From: Tigriopus japonicus
Lineage: Eukaryota; Arthropoda; Copepoda; Harpacticoida; Harpacticidae
DNA: 64,000 bases
NCBI GenBank assembly: GCA_010645155.1
Contig: CM021319.1
Coordinates: 5,697,304-5,761,303 of the forward strand
Direction: 5' to 3'
Position 1 is the stretch's first letter. Every line of letters starts with the position of its first letter. The notes beneath the pieces are model-generated. The model worked only from the letters and a program-made list of their open reading frames with translations. It did no database searches and was not told where the DNA came from. Below are positions 14,290-26,131 of this stretch, in pieces. A program made the position numbers and the translations under genes.

Positions 14290-15406
14290 TTAAGCTTGGG
14301 TAGCCTTCTCGACCACAGAAGTGACATAAAGCTGGCAAGCCACTTGATCACACAGATTCATGCATTGGAGGAAATCCATCTCTCTGGCAATACGGGTAGC
14401 CACTTGCAAAGAAGGAGCATCCAAAGAAGCAATGGCCTCGTCCACATTGATCCATCCATCAGCATTGAGGAATGTTTGTCCAAGATCCTCAACCAATTCG
14501 ACTGGAAAAATTACGATTATTCAATTGAAGGACAATGGCTCAATGGAACTTGGTCCTATTTTTCGAGGGATCAAGGTTATCAATAATTGATCTCATTGGC
14601 TGAAACCTCAAAAAATATCCCAAGAAAGCAAGTCAGCCGTCTAAATCCCGTTCCAACAATCAACACTTACTCAAGCCCAAATTAAAAAGGTTGTTCAGAT
14701 AGGCCATAACGTTGGAGGATTCAACTTGGGATTGGCAAAAATCAAGAGCCTTGTTGAAGTCCACGGAGCTGTTCATAGGGGTGGCAATGAAGTAATCTTT
14801 CATAGATTGGAGATCCAAAGTATCTTCAGCTTCATCAATCCAGCTCAGCTTATTGGCCACACAAAGCTTTTCAGCCGAAAACCCAACCAGAAATTCCAAG
14901 AAATTGAAGGGCTCTTGGGGTCCAAAAGACTGTTGAGGTGCTTCAGCTGGAGCAACCTGTAATAATTAAATGCAAAAACACATTCTTCCATGTTCATAAT
15001 CAACTTTAAACTATCTCTAAAACTCTGTGAAAGTGCGCTTGAGTTGAAGTAATCCTCAGAGTTCCTAGTTCCTACAGGCAATTGCATCTTTTCCTTCACT
15101 CCTTGTGAGCATCTTTAGAACGAGCTCATTCATGCTTTTTGAAAGTGCCTCCTGATCCTGTTGTCAATGAAGATGGTCTGCATAATGGTGTGTTTCTGAT
15201 TTTCTTACCAGATTCAGTTGAGCTTGACACTCAAAAGCGGCTTGAGCATATTGTTCGGCCTTTTTTCGGCCTAAGCAAGCCTCACTGGCGACCTTCTGGT
15301 CAACAAAAACCCCTTTTTGCTGAACATCGTCAGCCTTTCCAGAGGCAGCCATCATCACCAAAGAACAACCCAGAATGACAACGAATCCATGAGTGGACAC
15401 AGACAT
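14290..15406 (-). CDS. Secreted protein of unknown family, three exons
   Basis: I do not recognise the family. Exons on the minus strand are 15406-15209, 14956-14671 and 14501-14290, with GT-AG introns in phases 0 and 1, giving 231 residues. The start is the ATG at 15406; the longer open frame upstream begins with GTG. Residues 1-24 form a typical signal peptide (MSVSTHGF, then a hydrophobic core ending near AASGKA), so the product should enter the secretory pathway. The mature part is mostly helical-looking and acidic, with seven cysteines, three of them in the last exon (LQCMNLCDQVAC). A proline/glutamine-rich linker lies at the start of exon 2. A TATA box is about 105 bp upstream. The exon structure and signal peptide make a real gene likely; the function is unknown. 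Confidence 0.75.
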
Positions 15407-15510
15407 GATGAACACGGGATAAATGGTTTGGGAAAGTGGGCGGAAGGTCTTCGATGGTGTTGCAAGAGAAGTTGAATTCACTTTGCCTATCTTTTACTCT
15501 ACTCACTGGC

Positions 15511-15520
15511 CTTTTTATAG
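15511..15520 (-). promoter_or_regulatory. TATA box of the secreted-protein gene
   Basis: CTATAAAAAG on the minus strand, about 105 bp upstream of the ATG at 15406. It predicts a start of transcription near 15485-15490 and a 5' leader of about 80 bases. A strong TATA box suits a highly or tissue-specifically expressed secreted product. Confidence 0.6.
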
Positions 15521-17828
15521 TCCAAGCTTGAGATTTCACAGTTGTTAAGAATACTTATGAAAGAAGGAGGATGAAGATAACATCCACGTTCCATCAATCA
15601 CAAACTGATATATTGTAGAAAAAAGTCATGTTTAAGTTGTGCAAACCCTGTTCTAGATCTAAAGAAGCAATTTCTTGAATCAAATTCATAAGTTTTTTAA
15701 ACTTGGATAATTTGCGTGTTTTCTCCGACCAGGATTTGGGTGTGAGAATCAACAGAAGGTTTTTGTCAATGGACATCACAACTTGCTTAATATGTCATCT
15801 TGTCAATCACAATCAAATACAGACACGATCAAACACACATGCTCTAAATGTGCCCGTACTTGACTTCGTGACGATGATCCTCACGTACTTGCTTAGCAGC
15901 ACGTCGAAAAAAATGATCCACGATGGGACCAAGATGTTGAGGGATGAGGTCTCGGTCCCCCAACTTTATGGGCGTTTGACGCTTTGATTTGCCGTTTGAG
16001 TTCCTCATTCCATCGAGCGATGGAACGTTGCTTTCACCCAAAACCATCGACTCATATACTGGGGTTCAAAGGGTCTTGGAAACCAGTCCATAATTATCTA
16101 CCCAATAGGTCCCACACGTTGGAACTCAATTCATCACTGAGCAGAGCCACATTTCTTACTTCAATTGGTGATATATTTCAAAGTAAGTTTGTCAGAATAA
16201 GATTCACATTTGATGGTAATTATCCGAAAAGCTATGAGACATTTTGCATTTATTATCTAAGGTTAAGTTTGGAGAGAAATTTCATAAAAAGAAACATCAA
16301 AATGGGGAAACTGTAGATGTACTAAAGATATAAAAACAGGTTCAGCTGATATTTTTTTCAAAAAGTCAAGTTTGATCCTTGTGGCAAATTTAGTTTTGCT
16401 TGAACCAAACCGAATTCTGCATCGATTGCTTTTTGACAAGCTCCAAACAACATTAACACAGTTGTATTGGCATCTGTAAGTAAAATACACTAAATTGGCT
16501 TAGATGCTTTTTCTTTTTGCAGTAGGTCTTGGTATCTTTAAATCATCATTCAATTTGTCATATTCGGGAGATTAAAAGTCTGTTCAGGATGTTGATGCAC
16601 GAATTGAAGGCGGTGGTGGAAGCATTCATGAAAGCAGGACAGAGGGCTTTTATGCACTCATTATTTTTCGCTGAAAACCATTGTGAAAGTCCCACGGATG
16701 TCGTTGACAAGAGCTATTTATAGATTCTGAGATGCAAGTTGAAAATGTACCCTTAAGTTTTTTCTCTTTACTGGGACATTTACATAGTTTTCTTTAAAAC
16801 TAAACAAATAGACTTTGTGACTGAATGACAAGGAGACTCAGTCATACATTATGCTTTTGAATCTCCATTCCTTAAGGTCGCCGTAAATGCAAGGGTTGCA
16901 TTAGAAATGGTGATGATGGAAAAGAACAACGTTAATTAAGCATTTTAAGGTATTTTTTATAAAATTGGGACAGTTGGCAAAGAGCCTTGCATTTGTCCCT
17001 TTAGGGGAGGAGGGCAGAATTTTGAGGTTTTAAGGTTGGGCCAAAAAAAAGAAGTCTGTAAGCCTCAATTAGACGGACGCTTGCCAAGTAGCAGTGAGCT
17101 GGTTTGATATTAAGAAGTCCTTTTCGAGTTTCCAGAGATCGGAATTCAAGGTTTGCGACGAAATGCTTTTGATTCGAAAACTTTTAAACAATAATATATA
17201 TCACTCAAAGTATTAGTTGGAGTCTATTTCCCTTATTTGCTTCATATTAAAATGTATGATATCAATATGTGATTCAGATCCAATAAATGTAAGCAGCAGA
17301 GTAACAAGCTGTCCCTGCCTTCCTAACAAAGATTTGATTCCGAGCTCTGGGAACTTTGAATGTACTTCTTAATCCTGAAACAATCCACAGCCAGCTGGCA
17401 ACCCATTTAGACCTGAAACGGACATTGGTGTATTAAAAACGGCAAAATCCACACTTGGACCGCCAACCCTGTAGAACAATAAAGCAAAGTTAGCAAACGG
17501 AGGTCTAATTTTTCACGCAATATCGTGAAATTTTTATTTTATTTTATACTTCTTTTTTGACCTGCCTGACATGACCAAGAGTTGCAATAAGCATTGCATT
17601 ACAATATCGAAAAAAAGAAGTAAAAACATGTACGAGGAGCAGGGCTTTTTTCTTGGATCACGTTAGTTATCATAACTTTTAAGTGATATTAATATTTCAT
17701 CGAATTGCTCATTTTAATATCTTAGTAAGTTTCTAGCTATTATTGCTGAATAAGTCTGGACTATTGGGATTTTAATATCTGAACAGGGTCTGTTCAAAGT
17801 CTTCTTGCTTTGGTCAATCCCTCTACAC
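15521..17828. other. Intergenic, no gene seen
   Basis: Short open frames on both strands have no recognisable domains and no convincing splice pairs. I see nothing functional here. Confidence 0.45.
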
Positions 17829-18029
17829 CAGGGGTCGGCAACCGCTTTTGGGTCGAGGCCCGACAAATTTGTCTGTGGCCCACTAAACAGATGCCAGAAT
17901 GTTCATGGGGCCACGAGTATGTACTAGAGACGTACTACGAAAGGCTCTCGGCCCACTATTTTAGACTTTTCCCTTAGCTTTTGGGCTCACTCAAAACCAC
18001 TCTTGGGCCCACATGCAGACCTAGGCCTG
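17829..18029. mobile_element. 201-bp non-autonomous hAT-type element (MITE)
   Basis: The element begins CAGGGGTCGGCAACCGC and ends in CTAGGCCTG. It is flanked on both sides by the same 8 bases, CTCTACAC (17821-17828 and 18030-18037), a perfect target-site duplication. An 8-bp duplication with CAGGGGTCGGCAA-like ends is the signature of the hAT superfamily. The interior (GGCCCAC-rich) has no coding capacity, so movement must have depended on a transposase encoded elsewhere. Confidence 0.88.
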
Positions 18030-18037
18030 CTCTACAC

Positions 18038-18960
18038 CCTAGCACGAAAATTGTGTCATAATCATACTTTGAACCAAAATATTATGACAATGAGTGGACA
18101 GTTTGGAGGAATCAAATTTTATTCGGTCTTATAGAAAGAAGAGTGGTTGGGAAACATTTCAAACCAAAAAAACTTGAAACATTACTGTCCGCCATGATTC
18201 AATAGCTTATAGAATCTCGACTGTTAATCAACATTTTAGGCAATGGAAAGCCTTCAAAAATGTGGACACACTTTGAGGAGCCACCCTTCTCAATTTCGTC
18301 AATAGCATACTAATATCATTTCCAGGGACAGAGAGACTAGTTAGGGGTAGATTGGATGTTGAGTCTTTCAAATCTTTACATACAGAATGAAAATATTTTG
18401 GTTCAAAACTTCGGCAAAACTTTCATGTCAGGGCGAAGTGAGGCTTGCTGTGAAAATGAAAAGTCCATTCTAGACTTCATTTTGTCATCCTTGCGTTGGG
18501 AGGTAGTTGGGAGTTGGGAAATAGTGGGACAAAATCAAGACAAGGTGCCAAATATCTCAATTCCCTTACCACCTCCCTGGTCAGGGCCTGCCCCTGAATG
18601 ATTTCACGAATATGACTTTAGAGACTTTTATGCTCTAAAAATATGAATTTGAAAACAATCTACCATAAATTGATTTTTATGACATTTTTTTGCACTTTTT
18701 TCATCTCAATTGTATTTATTTGCCATTTTGAGGGGGGAACTGTCCTCCTACACAAAACGAAAATGATTTTAGATTATCATGAGTTAACTGTTAATAGGTT
18801 TGATCAAGTAGTTGAATAGTCTCTCTACTTGTGATAAAAGACCAAACAGAATAAATCTGTCGAAACCTGATATATTCTCAATTTACTAATTCAAGCTGTA
18901 TTCAATACCTCGAACGGTTTGATTCCATTTTCTTTCGCAGAAGCGCAAATTTCCAAAGGA
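18038..18960. other. 5' flank of the first CHH-family gene
   Basis: No coding sequence is supported. A polypyrimidine tract ending TTTCGCAG at about 18931-18940, 20 bases before the ATG at 18961, looks like a 3' splice site. The gene may therefore have an upstream non-coding first exon, which I could not place. Confidence 0.4.
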
Positions 18961-19392
18961 ATGTTCGCCAGCCAAAGACACCTCGCACTATTGGTGGTTG
19001 TTTCGACCCTGGTGATTTTGATTAGCCCGCAGCAGTGCTTGGCAGGTCGGGTTTTCCATCCCGAAGGAATGTACCGGGTACATAAATCCATTGGGGAAAC
19101 CATTGGTTGCAAAAGCAGTCCCTCCATTCGGGCATACAGCACCTTGAACAAGGTTTGCGATGACTGCTACCATCTGTACCGAGATCCTGACCTTTACAAC
19201 ATGTGCAGGTGAGACTGCCTGAGTATATTTTTCCTGAATACAAACCTATAACTCTCATTTTTCTTATGAAATAGGTCGAACTGCTTCGGAAGTGAGTTCT
19301 TCATGAGCTGCATGGACAGCTTATTAACGACCACCGAAGCCAAAATGCATCATGCCAGCCTCGTGGAGAATATTCACGAGTATCTTCGCTAG
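18961..19392 (+). CDS. CHH/MIH/ITP-family neuropeptide precursor 1
   Basis: The family comprises crustacean hyperglycaemic, moult-inhibiting and insect ion-transport peptides, secreted hormones that act on metabolism, moulting and water balance. Exons 18961-19208 and 19275-19392 (66-bp intron, phase 2) encode 121 residues. Residues 1-29 are a signal peptide ending near CLAG. The six cysteines are spaced 15-2-12-3-8, exactly the canonical family pattern, and the VCDDCYHLYRDPDLYNMCRSNCF block is typical. The intron lies right after the arginine following cysteine 4, the conserved ITP/CHH intron position. There is no dibasic KR site and no C-terminal GK/GR amidation signal; the chain ends HEYLR. 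The layout (signal peptide directly before the mature peptide) is closer to type II members, but the N-terminal extension before cysteine 1 is unusually long. Which hormone it is cannot be told. Confidence 0.9.
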
Positions 19393-22300
19393 ACTTTCCC
19401 CAAGTCTCCATCCACCAAATTACAACCAACCGACCTACTTAACACTCAACCAGTCCGCCAGCCAAAAAAAGATTGTTCACCCATTTGAAGAATGGACGAA
19501 GGGCAAAAACAGAATAAGAAGAAAAAAGAGGAAGAAGCAGAAGATATGCTGTGATACCGAATGGATGAATGAGTGCACTCGATATCTTTTCCTGGTTTCC
19601 TCATATTCAAGTACATGCACTCGTTGATGGCAGAGTTTCTCAAAGTAATGCAGCCGATGACGTGTTGTTTTGGCCTATTATCATTGATGATTTGATTTAT
19701 GGTACAAATTGGATATTAAACCACTAGCTCCCCTATTCAATGACCAATCCCGTGTTAGTTATTTGCAAATGTTCCCTTCATTTTGAACCACAAGGATTTG
19801 CCTTGCTCACACTTGGGTTGCAATTAACTTTTGTTTACTTGGTTTTGTCGAGATTGAAAAGACATCAGTTCCAGCGGTTCAAAGGTTTGGATCAAATAAA
19901 ATGGACCAGTAACTTTTCGTTCGTGCATAGTCATTTCAAGAGAAAACGAATTTGCTCGTTGGGATACCAACAAAATTGTATTCTGAATCAAAGAAAACCA
20001 GTTGTATTTTCAAACTCTCCAAGCTACGCATGTTACTTATCAGAGGAGGGATGGTTTTGTTGTTGTAATTATAATAACTAAGCCTGAGAATTTGATGAAA
20101 AAAAACTTTTTGGTGCGTTTTGGGCCCTTATTTGCGTTTAATAAGCATTTGAGCGCCTATTTCCTTTTTCATGCATTTTGTAGACGTTTTGGGAAAATTG
20201 AGCAAGTTTTCAAGGGATTTTCAAGGGTGGTTCAGGGGTGAAATACTACTTCGTTTATCTTTTTGGAAAATTTGATTTAAAAATGACCCGAAAACACGTG
20301 ATTTTGCCATCTCGTTAACTTTAATTTGATGTTTCTGAAGCAAATTTTGGAAGATGTGGTACCGTAACTAAGTCAGATGTAGTTAAAAAATCCAAGGTAA
20401 ATGCATCTTAATAACTAATGGATGCCAACAACGGAGACTTTTTTATTTCAAAATAAGCCTGTGTTCTCCAAAATCATAGTTTAAAAAGTTTTGGAAATGA
20501 GTAATGAGCGAACAAAATCTCAAAATAAGATTTTTTGGAGGTTGACTGATGCTTTACAAAGCAAGCGATGTTTCACTGATGTGATGTTGCGTTTAAATAC
20601 TTAAAGGAATGTCTTGTCGGGCTTGTTTCGCCGATGCCAATTGTTTCGACAATTTTATAATAATTTTTCAAAGTAATTGTAATAATTATTTTTAAGTTGT
20701 TAACCTTACCCCGGCTGTTGCCGAGAAAGAGTTCACAACGTAAGGATTAGTGAGGATGAAACTTTCATTATCGGCCTATGGTTTTTTTTTCTTTTGTTTA
20801 TGGTTGATCCAATTTGGCCAATCGAAAGATCATTGCTCTCCAACTCTTCAATTGCGTCACTACTATCATTTAATAGGTTTGAATTAGCATTAAGACTTAA
20901 TTACAACTCATTACAAGCTTGATGTTTATCGAAAATTGACAATTGAAGGCCATCTCTGACATGATATTTGAAAGAAGAAACCCTCGATTCAAATTAAGCG
21001 GAGCCAAAAGACAATGTGCACCTAAAGGCACATAAAGTGAGCTTGAATGAATGCGATCTTAAGTGAGTTGATGAGGGAATGACTATAGCAGTATTTTTGC
21101 AATTTTTAAAAACATCAATTCCATTACGTTATAGCTGAAGAACAAATCGTTACAATGTCTTTTTTTCTTTTAACCTTTTTTAATTGCAAATCTTTTATGA
21201 AACAAAGTCTCTTGATACCAATAAAATGCGATATTTTGTAGTCCACTATTATAGTGTGTTTACAGTATTGTAGTAATTATGAAATCCTGGTTTTTCAAGT
21301 TAGTCATGATTGATGATTCATGTAAGATTTTCGTCACGTACGACATGTAATATTAAACTGAAACTTCCCCTTTCACGCTCATTATTCAGTGTTCAAGCTT
21401 CAGAGGAGCAATTGCACAAGAACGACCAAAACCTGGACGATGAAGTTGTTGGCAATAAGTTTTCCCAGTAGGAATAGGTAAATAATATTTCATCTGCAAA
21501 TGAGATTTTGCTCTTGTTGAAGAAGAGTGCAGTGTTTTAATTTTCACCTAAATCGAGATTAAGGGCCAAATTTCATGCTTTGTCAAAGCTTTGAGAACAA
21601 AGTTGCAAAGTAGCAATATATTTCAAAACAAAAGAGAACTTCATAATTCATGTTGTGTTCTCTTTTGCAATAATGTTGGAGAACGCATAACTTTTGCCCC
21701 GTTTGTTTGATTGAGTTGAAAAATGAATAATGTGTTCTTCATAACACTCAAAGAAAAGAAGATTCCATTTGGTTGATTGTTTCAGTCTATAATTATTTTC
21801 TTCCTGAGGATCAGAGTCCACCCTTTTGAGGTCCTTTAATTGTGCAATGAAGGTCACAGATGGGTGATTTTAGGACTCTCCTATGCTAAGCCAACGTACT
21901 ATAATGTGGTTGTCGTCGTGCTTGCTTGCCTTCCTAACGGATGAAATGGTACACACTTGATGGTAGGAATTCACGTGATACTTTTGAACACCTATGTGGT
22001 AATGAGCTCGTAAAAAGGGAAGTCCCACCCAAGTTGGTTTGGACTTGGCTCAAACCTATTTCTGTACTGCATTTTGGCCGACCAGTTGACCACGCATCTC
22101 ATGCAGGTAGGAACTCGATATTCGTTTCACTCTCTACTTTGTTGCAAGTTCTCTTAGTGTTCTTCATCGTCATTTGCTTTTAGAAATTCTAATTTTGAAT
22201 GTTGGGGTATTTCAAAATTCATTTCTGTAAGAAAGAGCTTCAATGATCCATTGAGCATTGGCATGACGTAAACTTGGGTTCAAGCTAAAAAGACTCAGCC

Positions 22301-22700
22301 TCTCTTGAATGAAGCTGCGGCCTTTCCGAAACATATCCTTCTCGTTGAGTTTGGATGTTAGCTTTCGGAGTCATGATGGAATAGCCGGATTTAGACCTTC
22401 TCAGAAACTTGAAATGACTCATTCACTGACTGGACAATCTTGTGTACATGTTTCCTTTGTTCGGGTCAAAGCCTCGTTGACTGATGAGACTGGGACAAAA
22501 ACTTGGAACAACAGAATAATTGTCCCCCCAAAAAGATTATTCTGTGCTTTTCTAACTTATTTAAAGCTCAATTTTCAAGAACTGTAGATTGGGAATTCCC
22601 AAACAACAAGTTAAACCCTGAAAATCTCACGTTTCAAGACATTGGCCAGACATTGGGGTTCGTGCTCGTGAAAATGAGAGACATTTTATCCGACCGGAGA
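19393..22700. other. Spacer between the two CHH-family genes
   Basis: Contains the 3' untranslated part of gene 1 and AT-rich DNA. No open frame has recognisable homology, and no alternative CHH exon with a cysteine motif was seen. Confidence 0.4.
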
Positions 22701-22706
22701 TCCTCA

Positions 22707-22714
22707 TTTATAGG
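22707..22714 (+). promoter_or_regulatory. Possible TATA box of CHH-family gene 2
   Basis: TTTATAGG lies 63-70 bp upstream of the ATG at 22777, a workable distance for a short leader. The match to TATAAA is imperfect. Confidence 0.3.
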
Positions 22715-22776
22715 CCTCTTTATGACTCCTTTTCTCTCCTCTTTCTAAATAGCTAGTCTCCTCTAAGCATTTGGGC

Positions 22777-23346
22777 ATGAGAACGGGTCGACTAATGGCA
22801 CATTCATGTCCTTCATTTCTTCGGCTGGTCTTGTTGTTGGGTGGGATCATTGCTGCGATGTTGTCGCATTGCTGCAAAGCTGGACTTGGGCCTGCCGCTC
22901 TTTTGACCGCCAAACCGGAAGTCAGTCCCAGTAAATGCGATGGTATTGGAATAGGGTTGTTCCATAGGCTCGAGAAGATATGTCAAGACTGTGGAAACCT
23001 CTATCTTTCCGACGAGGTCACCGGGATTTGCAGGTAAGGGAAATGGCGTGATATACCACGTGCGTCGTTCGGAAACACGTCTCATTAACTGGCTTTCAGG
23101 GTGTCCATTGTTGACATAATGAGAGTCTAGACAGAACAAGCAACTTAACTTTCATTCTTTTAGTGTATGTATGGCTAACATATGGATTATGTGGGATCAT
23201 AGCGTCATGTCATTATTTCTAGATTTAACTGCTTTAACAATAGAGGATTCGCCTTTTGTCTGAAAACACTTCATGTGGACGAAAAGGACTCTGAGCAACT
23301 GGTGTCCTTGGTAGAGGACAGACAATCAGATCTTTTGCTCCACTGA
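22777..23346 (+). CDS. CHH/MIH/ITP-family neuropeptide precursor 2
   Basis: A divergent paralogue of the gene 3.4 kb upstream, on the same strand. Exons 22777-23033 and 23223-23346 are joined by a 189-bp phase-2 intron at the same position, after the arginine following cysteine 4, and encode 126 residues. The first ATG precedes a hydrophobic signal segment (LVLLLGGIIAAML) that ends near residue 35. Mature cysteines are spaced 14-2-12-3-8, one residue shorter in the first loop than the family norm. Conserved blocks are FHRLEKICQDCGNLY and CRFNCFNNRGFAFC. There is no dibasic processing site and no amidation signal; it ends in DLLLH. The low identity outside the cysteine frame suggests an old duplication or fast divergence. 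The specific hormonal role is unknown. Confidence 0.85.
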
Positions 23347-23489
23347 TTGCTCCTCCTACTCTCGAATATGCACTACGTAGTAGAAGTACATTCCACGCCG
23401 TCATCTTTGGTACCAGAGAACGAAGTCATGTTAATCAGGGGTTAGCCGCTTCCCATGAGACCATCACCAGGAATCCGTGCCATGAATCA

Positions 23490-23495
23490 AATAAA
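23490..23495 (+). terminator. Polyadenylation signal of CHH-family gene 2
   Basis: AATAAA about 145 bp past the stop codon at 23346, the first good signal downstream. Confidence 0.45.
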
Positions 23496-24662
23496 TACTA
23501 CAGGATTAGATGCCAATCCCTTGGGGGATCTCACGTTGAGAGGGAACCAACAACTGAAGGAAGATTTCTCGTTTCATCAGCGAGGGTCCAAAATGCACAA
23601 ATCTACGTCATCCTGTGACAACACCCTCTTTTAGGGAATAGACATTGGCGAATTACTTACACTGTGAATTAAGTTATTGTCTCTTCTTTTCTATTGAGTC
23701 AACAAAACGCAATTCAATTCAAGCAACAAGTTCCTGTCTCGTGTTTATTTGGCTCATTTGTATGAATCTTTCTTTTAGATAGTAGTTAAATGTTGTGAGT
23801 CGAAATTCGCACACCTATGGTTTTCTACTTTGCTTGGGTTTTTCAAGTACTTGAGAGAGTCTCAAGCTAGAGTTACAGTGATGGCATTAATCAACACTTT
23901 GGGAAATGAGAAATGTTTCGTCAAGCCGAAGTAATGGAATGTATGCATGCACAAGAGCTGGAAATCTGACTTGAAAGTCTCGTCTAGGCATTTTTGGTGC
24001 TCATAGTAGACCTTTAAGCACAAATTGTAACGCAATTTAACCGAACGCCAACACTTTGGTTGAGACCTTTAAAACCTTTAAAAATACTATGCAGACAATA
24101 TGAGAGAAAACGCAAGTAAGGAAAATGAGTTGGACAAGGCAACTTGCTGGACAAAAAACTTAACCGTGTTCATTCAGTATCAGGTTTGTTTTTTGAAAGA
24201 ATTGGATGGACCAAAAGACAAAAGGGAGCAATTTAATCGCGCGTGCTGTGTTTACCGGGCGATTCATAAGAAACAGAGCAACAAACCATGTCCGTAACTC
24301 GGAAATGGTTGATCGCTCAAAAAAGGTCAAATTTTAACTAGAATGGTTGCAATCATGAGTAATAGATGACTTGGTTTGGTGCTCAGTTTCCTTTGAAACA
24401 CCCAGTAAGAATCAAAATGTCATGCTGAGTGATCATGTACGCTGAAACCCATCTTTTGACAGATTGTCACTTCTTCTATTAAATGAAACTCATCTTAGCT
24501 TTCTAAACTAGTATATTGCAATAAAAATATAATGAATTTTGTTATAGTGCACTAACCTAAACGATGCTTGCTTCAACGGGGAGTCGCTCGAGAACTAGAG
24601 AGTGCACTCATGGGAAAGTGTTTTGAATACTATTATCTAATGGCTGGCTATCTAATGTGATA

Positions 24663-25165
24663 AATAGGGAGGGGCAAAAAGCGCAAATAAAGTTTTAAGT
24701 TAACAAAAGCCACACAAAAACCCGGCTAAAATTGCAAGAGGAAGTGCAGAAAAAATCAAAATAGCAAGACAAAGTCCCGAAAAAATCAAAATAGCAAGAC
24801 AAAGTCCCGAAAAAATCAAAATAGCAAGACAAAGTGCCGAAAAAATCAAAATAGCAAAAGAAAGTGCAGAAAAAATCAAAATAGCAAAAGAAAGTACAAA
24901 AAAAATCAAATTAACAAGAAAGTACAGAAAAAATCAAAATAGCAAAAGAAAGTACAAAAAAAATCAAATTAACAAGAAAGTACAGAAAAAATCAAAATAG
25001 CAAAAGAAATGTGAGAAAAAGATCGAAATCGCAAAACAAGTGGAGAAAAAGATCAAAATCGCAAAACAAAGTGGAGAAAAAGATAAAAATTCGTAAAATT
25101 AAGTGTAGAAAACGATCAAAATGGCAAAATGAAGTGTAGATAAAGATTAAAATGGCAAGTAAACA
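24663..25165. repeat. A-rich minisatellite, about 30-bp unit, in a larger repeat
   Basis: Tandem copies of a unit near AAAATCAAAATAGCAAGACA followed by AAGTCCCG or a variant, about 30 bp long, drifting in length and sequence toward the right. The left border, TAGGGAGGGGCAAAAAGCGC, closely resembles TAGGGACGGGCAGAAAGTGC at 63353, which also precedes an A-rich tandem array. These may therefore be two copies of one element whose body is a tandem array. Confidence 0.75.
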
Positions 25166-25202
25166 CACAAAAAAATCTATACAGGATTCTTATTCTTATC
25201 TG

Positions 25203-25385
25203 TCTAGGAGCTGATCCTTGAACAACTTTTAAAGCAGGGTTAGTTAAATTTTTGAATACTTTTCCTGATTACATTACAGATCTGCTTATAGTAACTCGTT
25301 GGTAGACCAAATTTCGTATAAATATTAACTGTTTAAATTATTTTCTTTATGATTTATCTTTACAGTACTCACATTCCTCGTTGAA
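25203..25385 (+). mobile_element. LINE 3'-end fragment, copy 1
   Basis: Shares sequence with 48728-48925 over about 180 bp. Read in frame, both preserve a retrotransposon C-terminus: here YRSAYSNSLVDQISYKY followed by a stop, there YRSANSNSLVDQISYKR followed by a stop. This copy has small deletions and frame breaks upstream. It is a dead 5'-truncated fragment. Confidence 0.65.
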
Positions 25386-26131
25386 GTAATAGTAAAAAAT
25401 CGCAACTAACCCCAAAAAAATACATGAAGCCTCAAATATTTGTTCTTGTCTGCTACTTGCTATTTTTCGATTTAAAGAACAAAATTTTAGATATTGAATA
25501 CTTAGCCAAGGAAACCCAAAGTTCCGTGGCCCATGAGTTAGCATATGGTTTGTTTTGGAAAAAGGACTTTGTTGAGTCTTTAGCCTATTTTGGCATTTCC
25601 ATTAAAAAAATTCGAAACTTTTTTCCCAACTATCAAGTTCCCTTTTCTGGCTGATTTTCTACTTTTTTCCAACCTCCTATGTAAATTATGGAATTTTAGC
25701 TAGATCCGCGCATTAATTGAAGAATATACTACCATAAAAATGTCTCCTAGACGTAAAGTGCAGGGATATTAATCTTAAGGCAAAGCCATAATCTTCTAAT
25801 CGAATTTCCATTCTGTCACCCAGAAAAAAGTCGTGAGCCTTCAAGATTCTTCTGCCTCTTCCGAAGCAATTATTTTGAGGTTTCTTCCTTTCAAATTGTT
25901 CAACCTCCTCGGTTGTTGTTTGTTACTCCAGGAGCCCACTTTTCTAAATTTCTTAAGTTTGAGACTCCTCTCTTTTAACCCAGAAAATCAAAAAATGGCC
26001 CTAAACAGTCAATTAACACAAAATGAAAAATATTACTTGATATATATAATTCATTATAGCCTTTTAAAACCTCTAACCAACCTCGACACAAACTCCTTTT
26101 TCAATTATTGTTCTCCCTCGACCTTGCCATT
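25386..26131. other. Intergenic, 5' flank of TMEM201
   Basis: No gene is supported. Short open frames are low in complexity. The promoter of the next gene should lie here, but no clear core element is visible. Confidence 0.4.
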
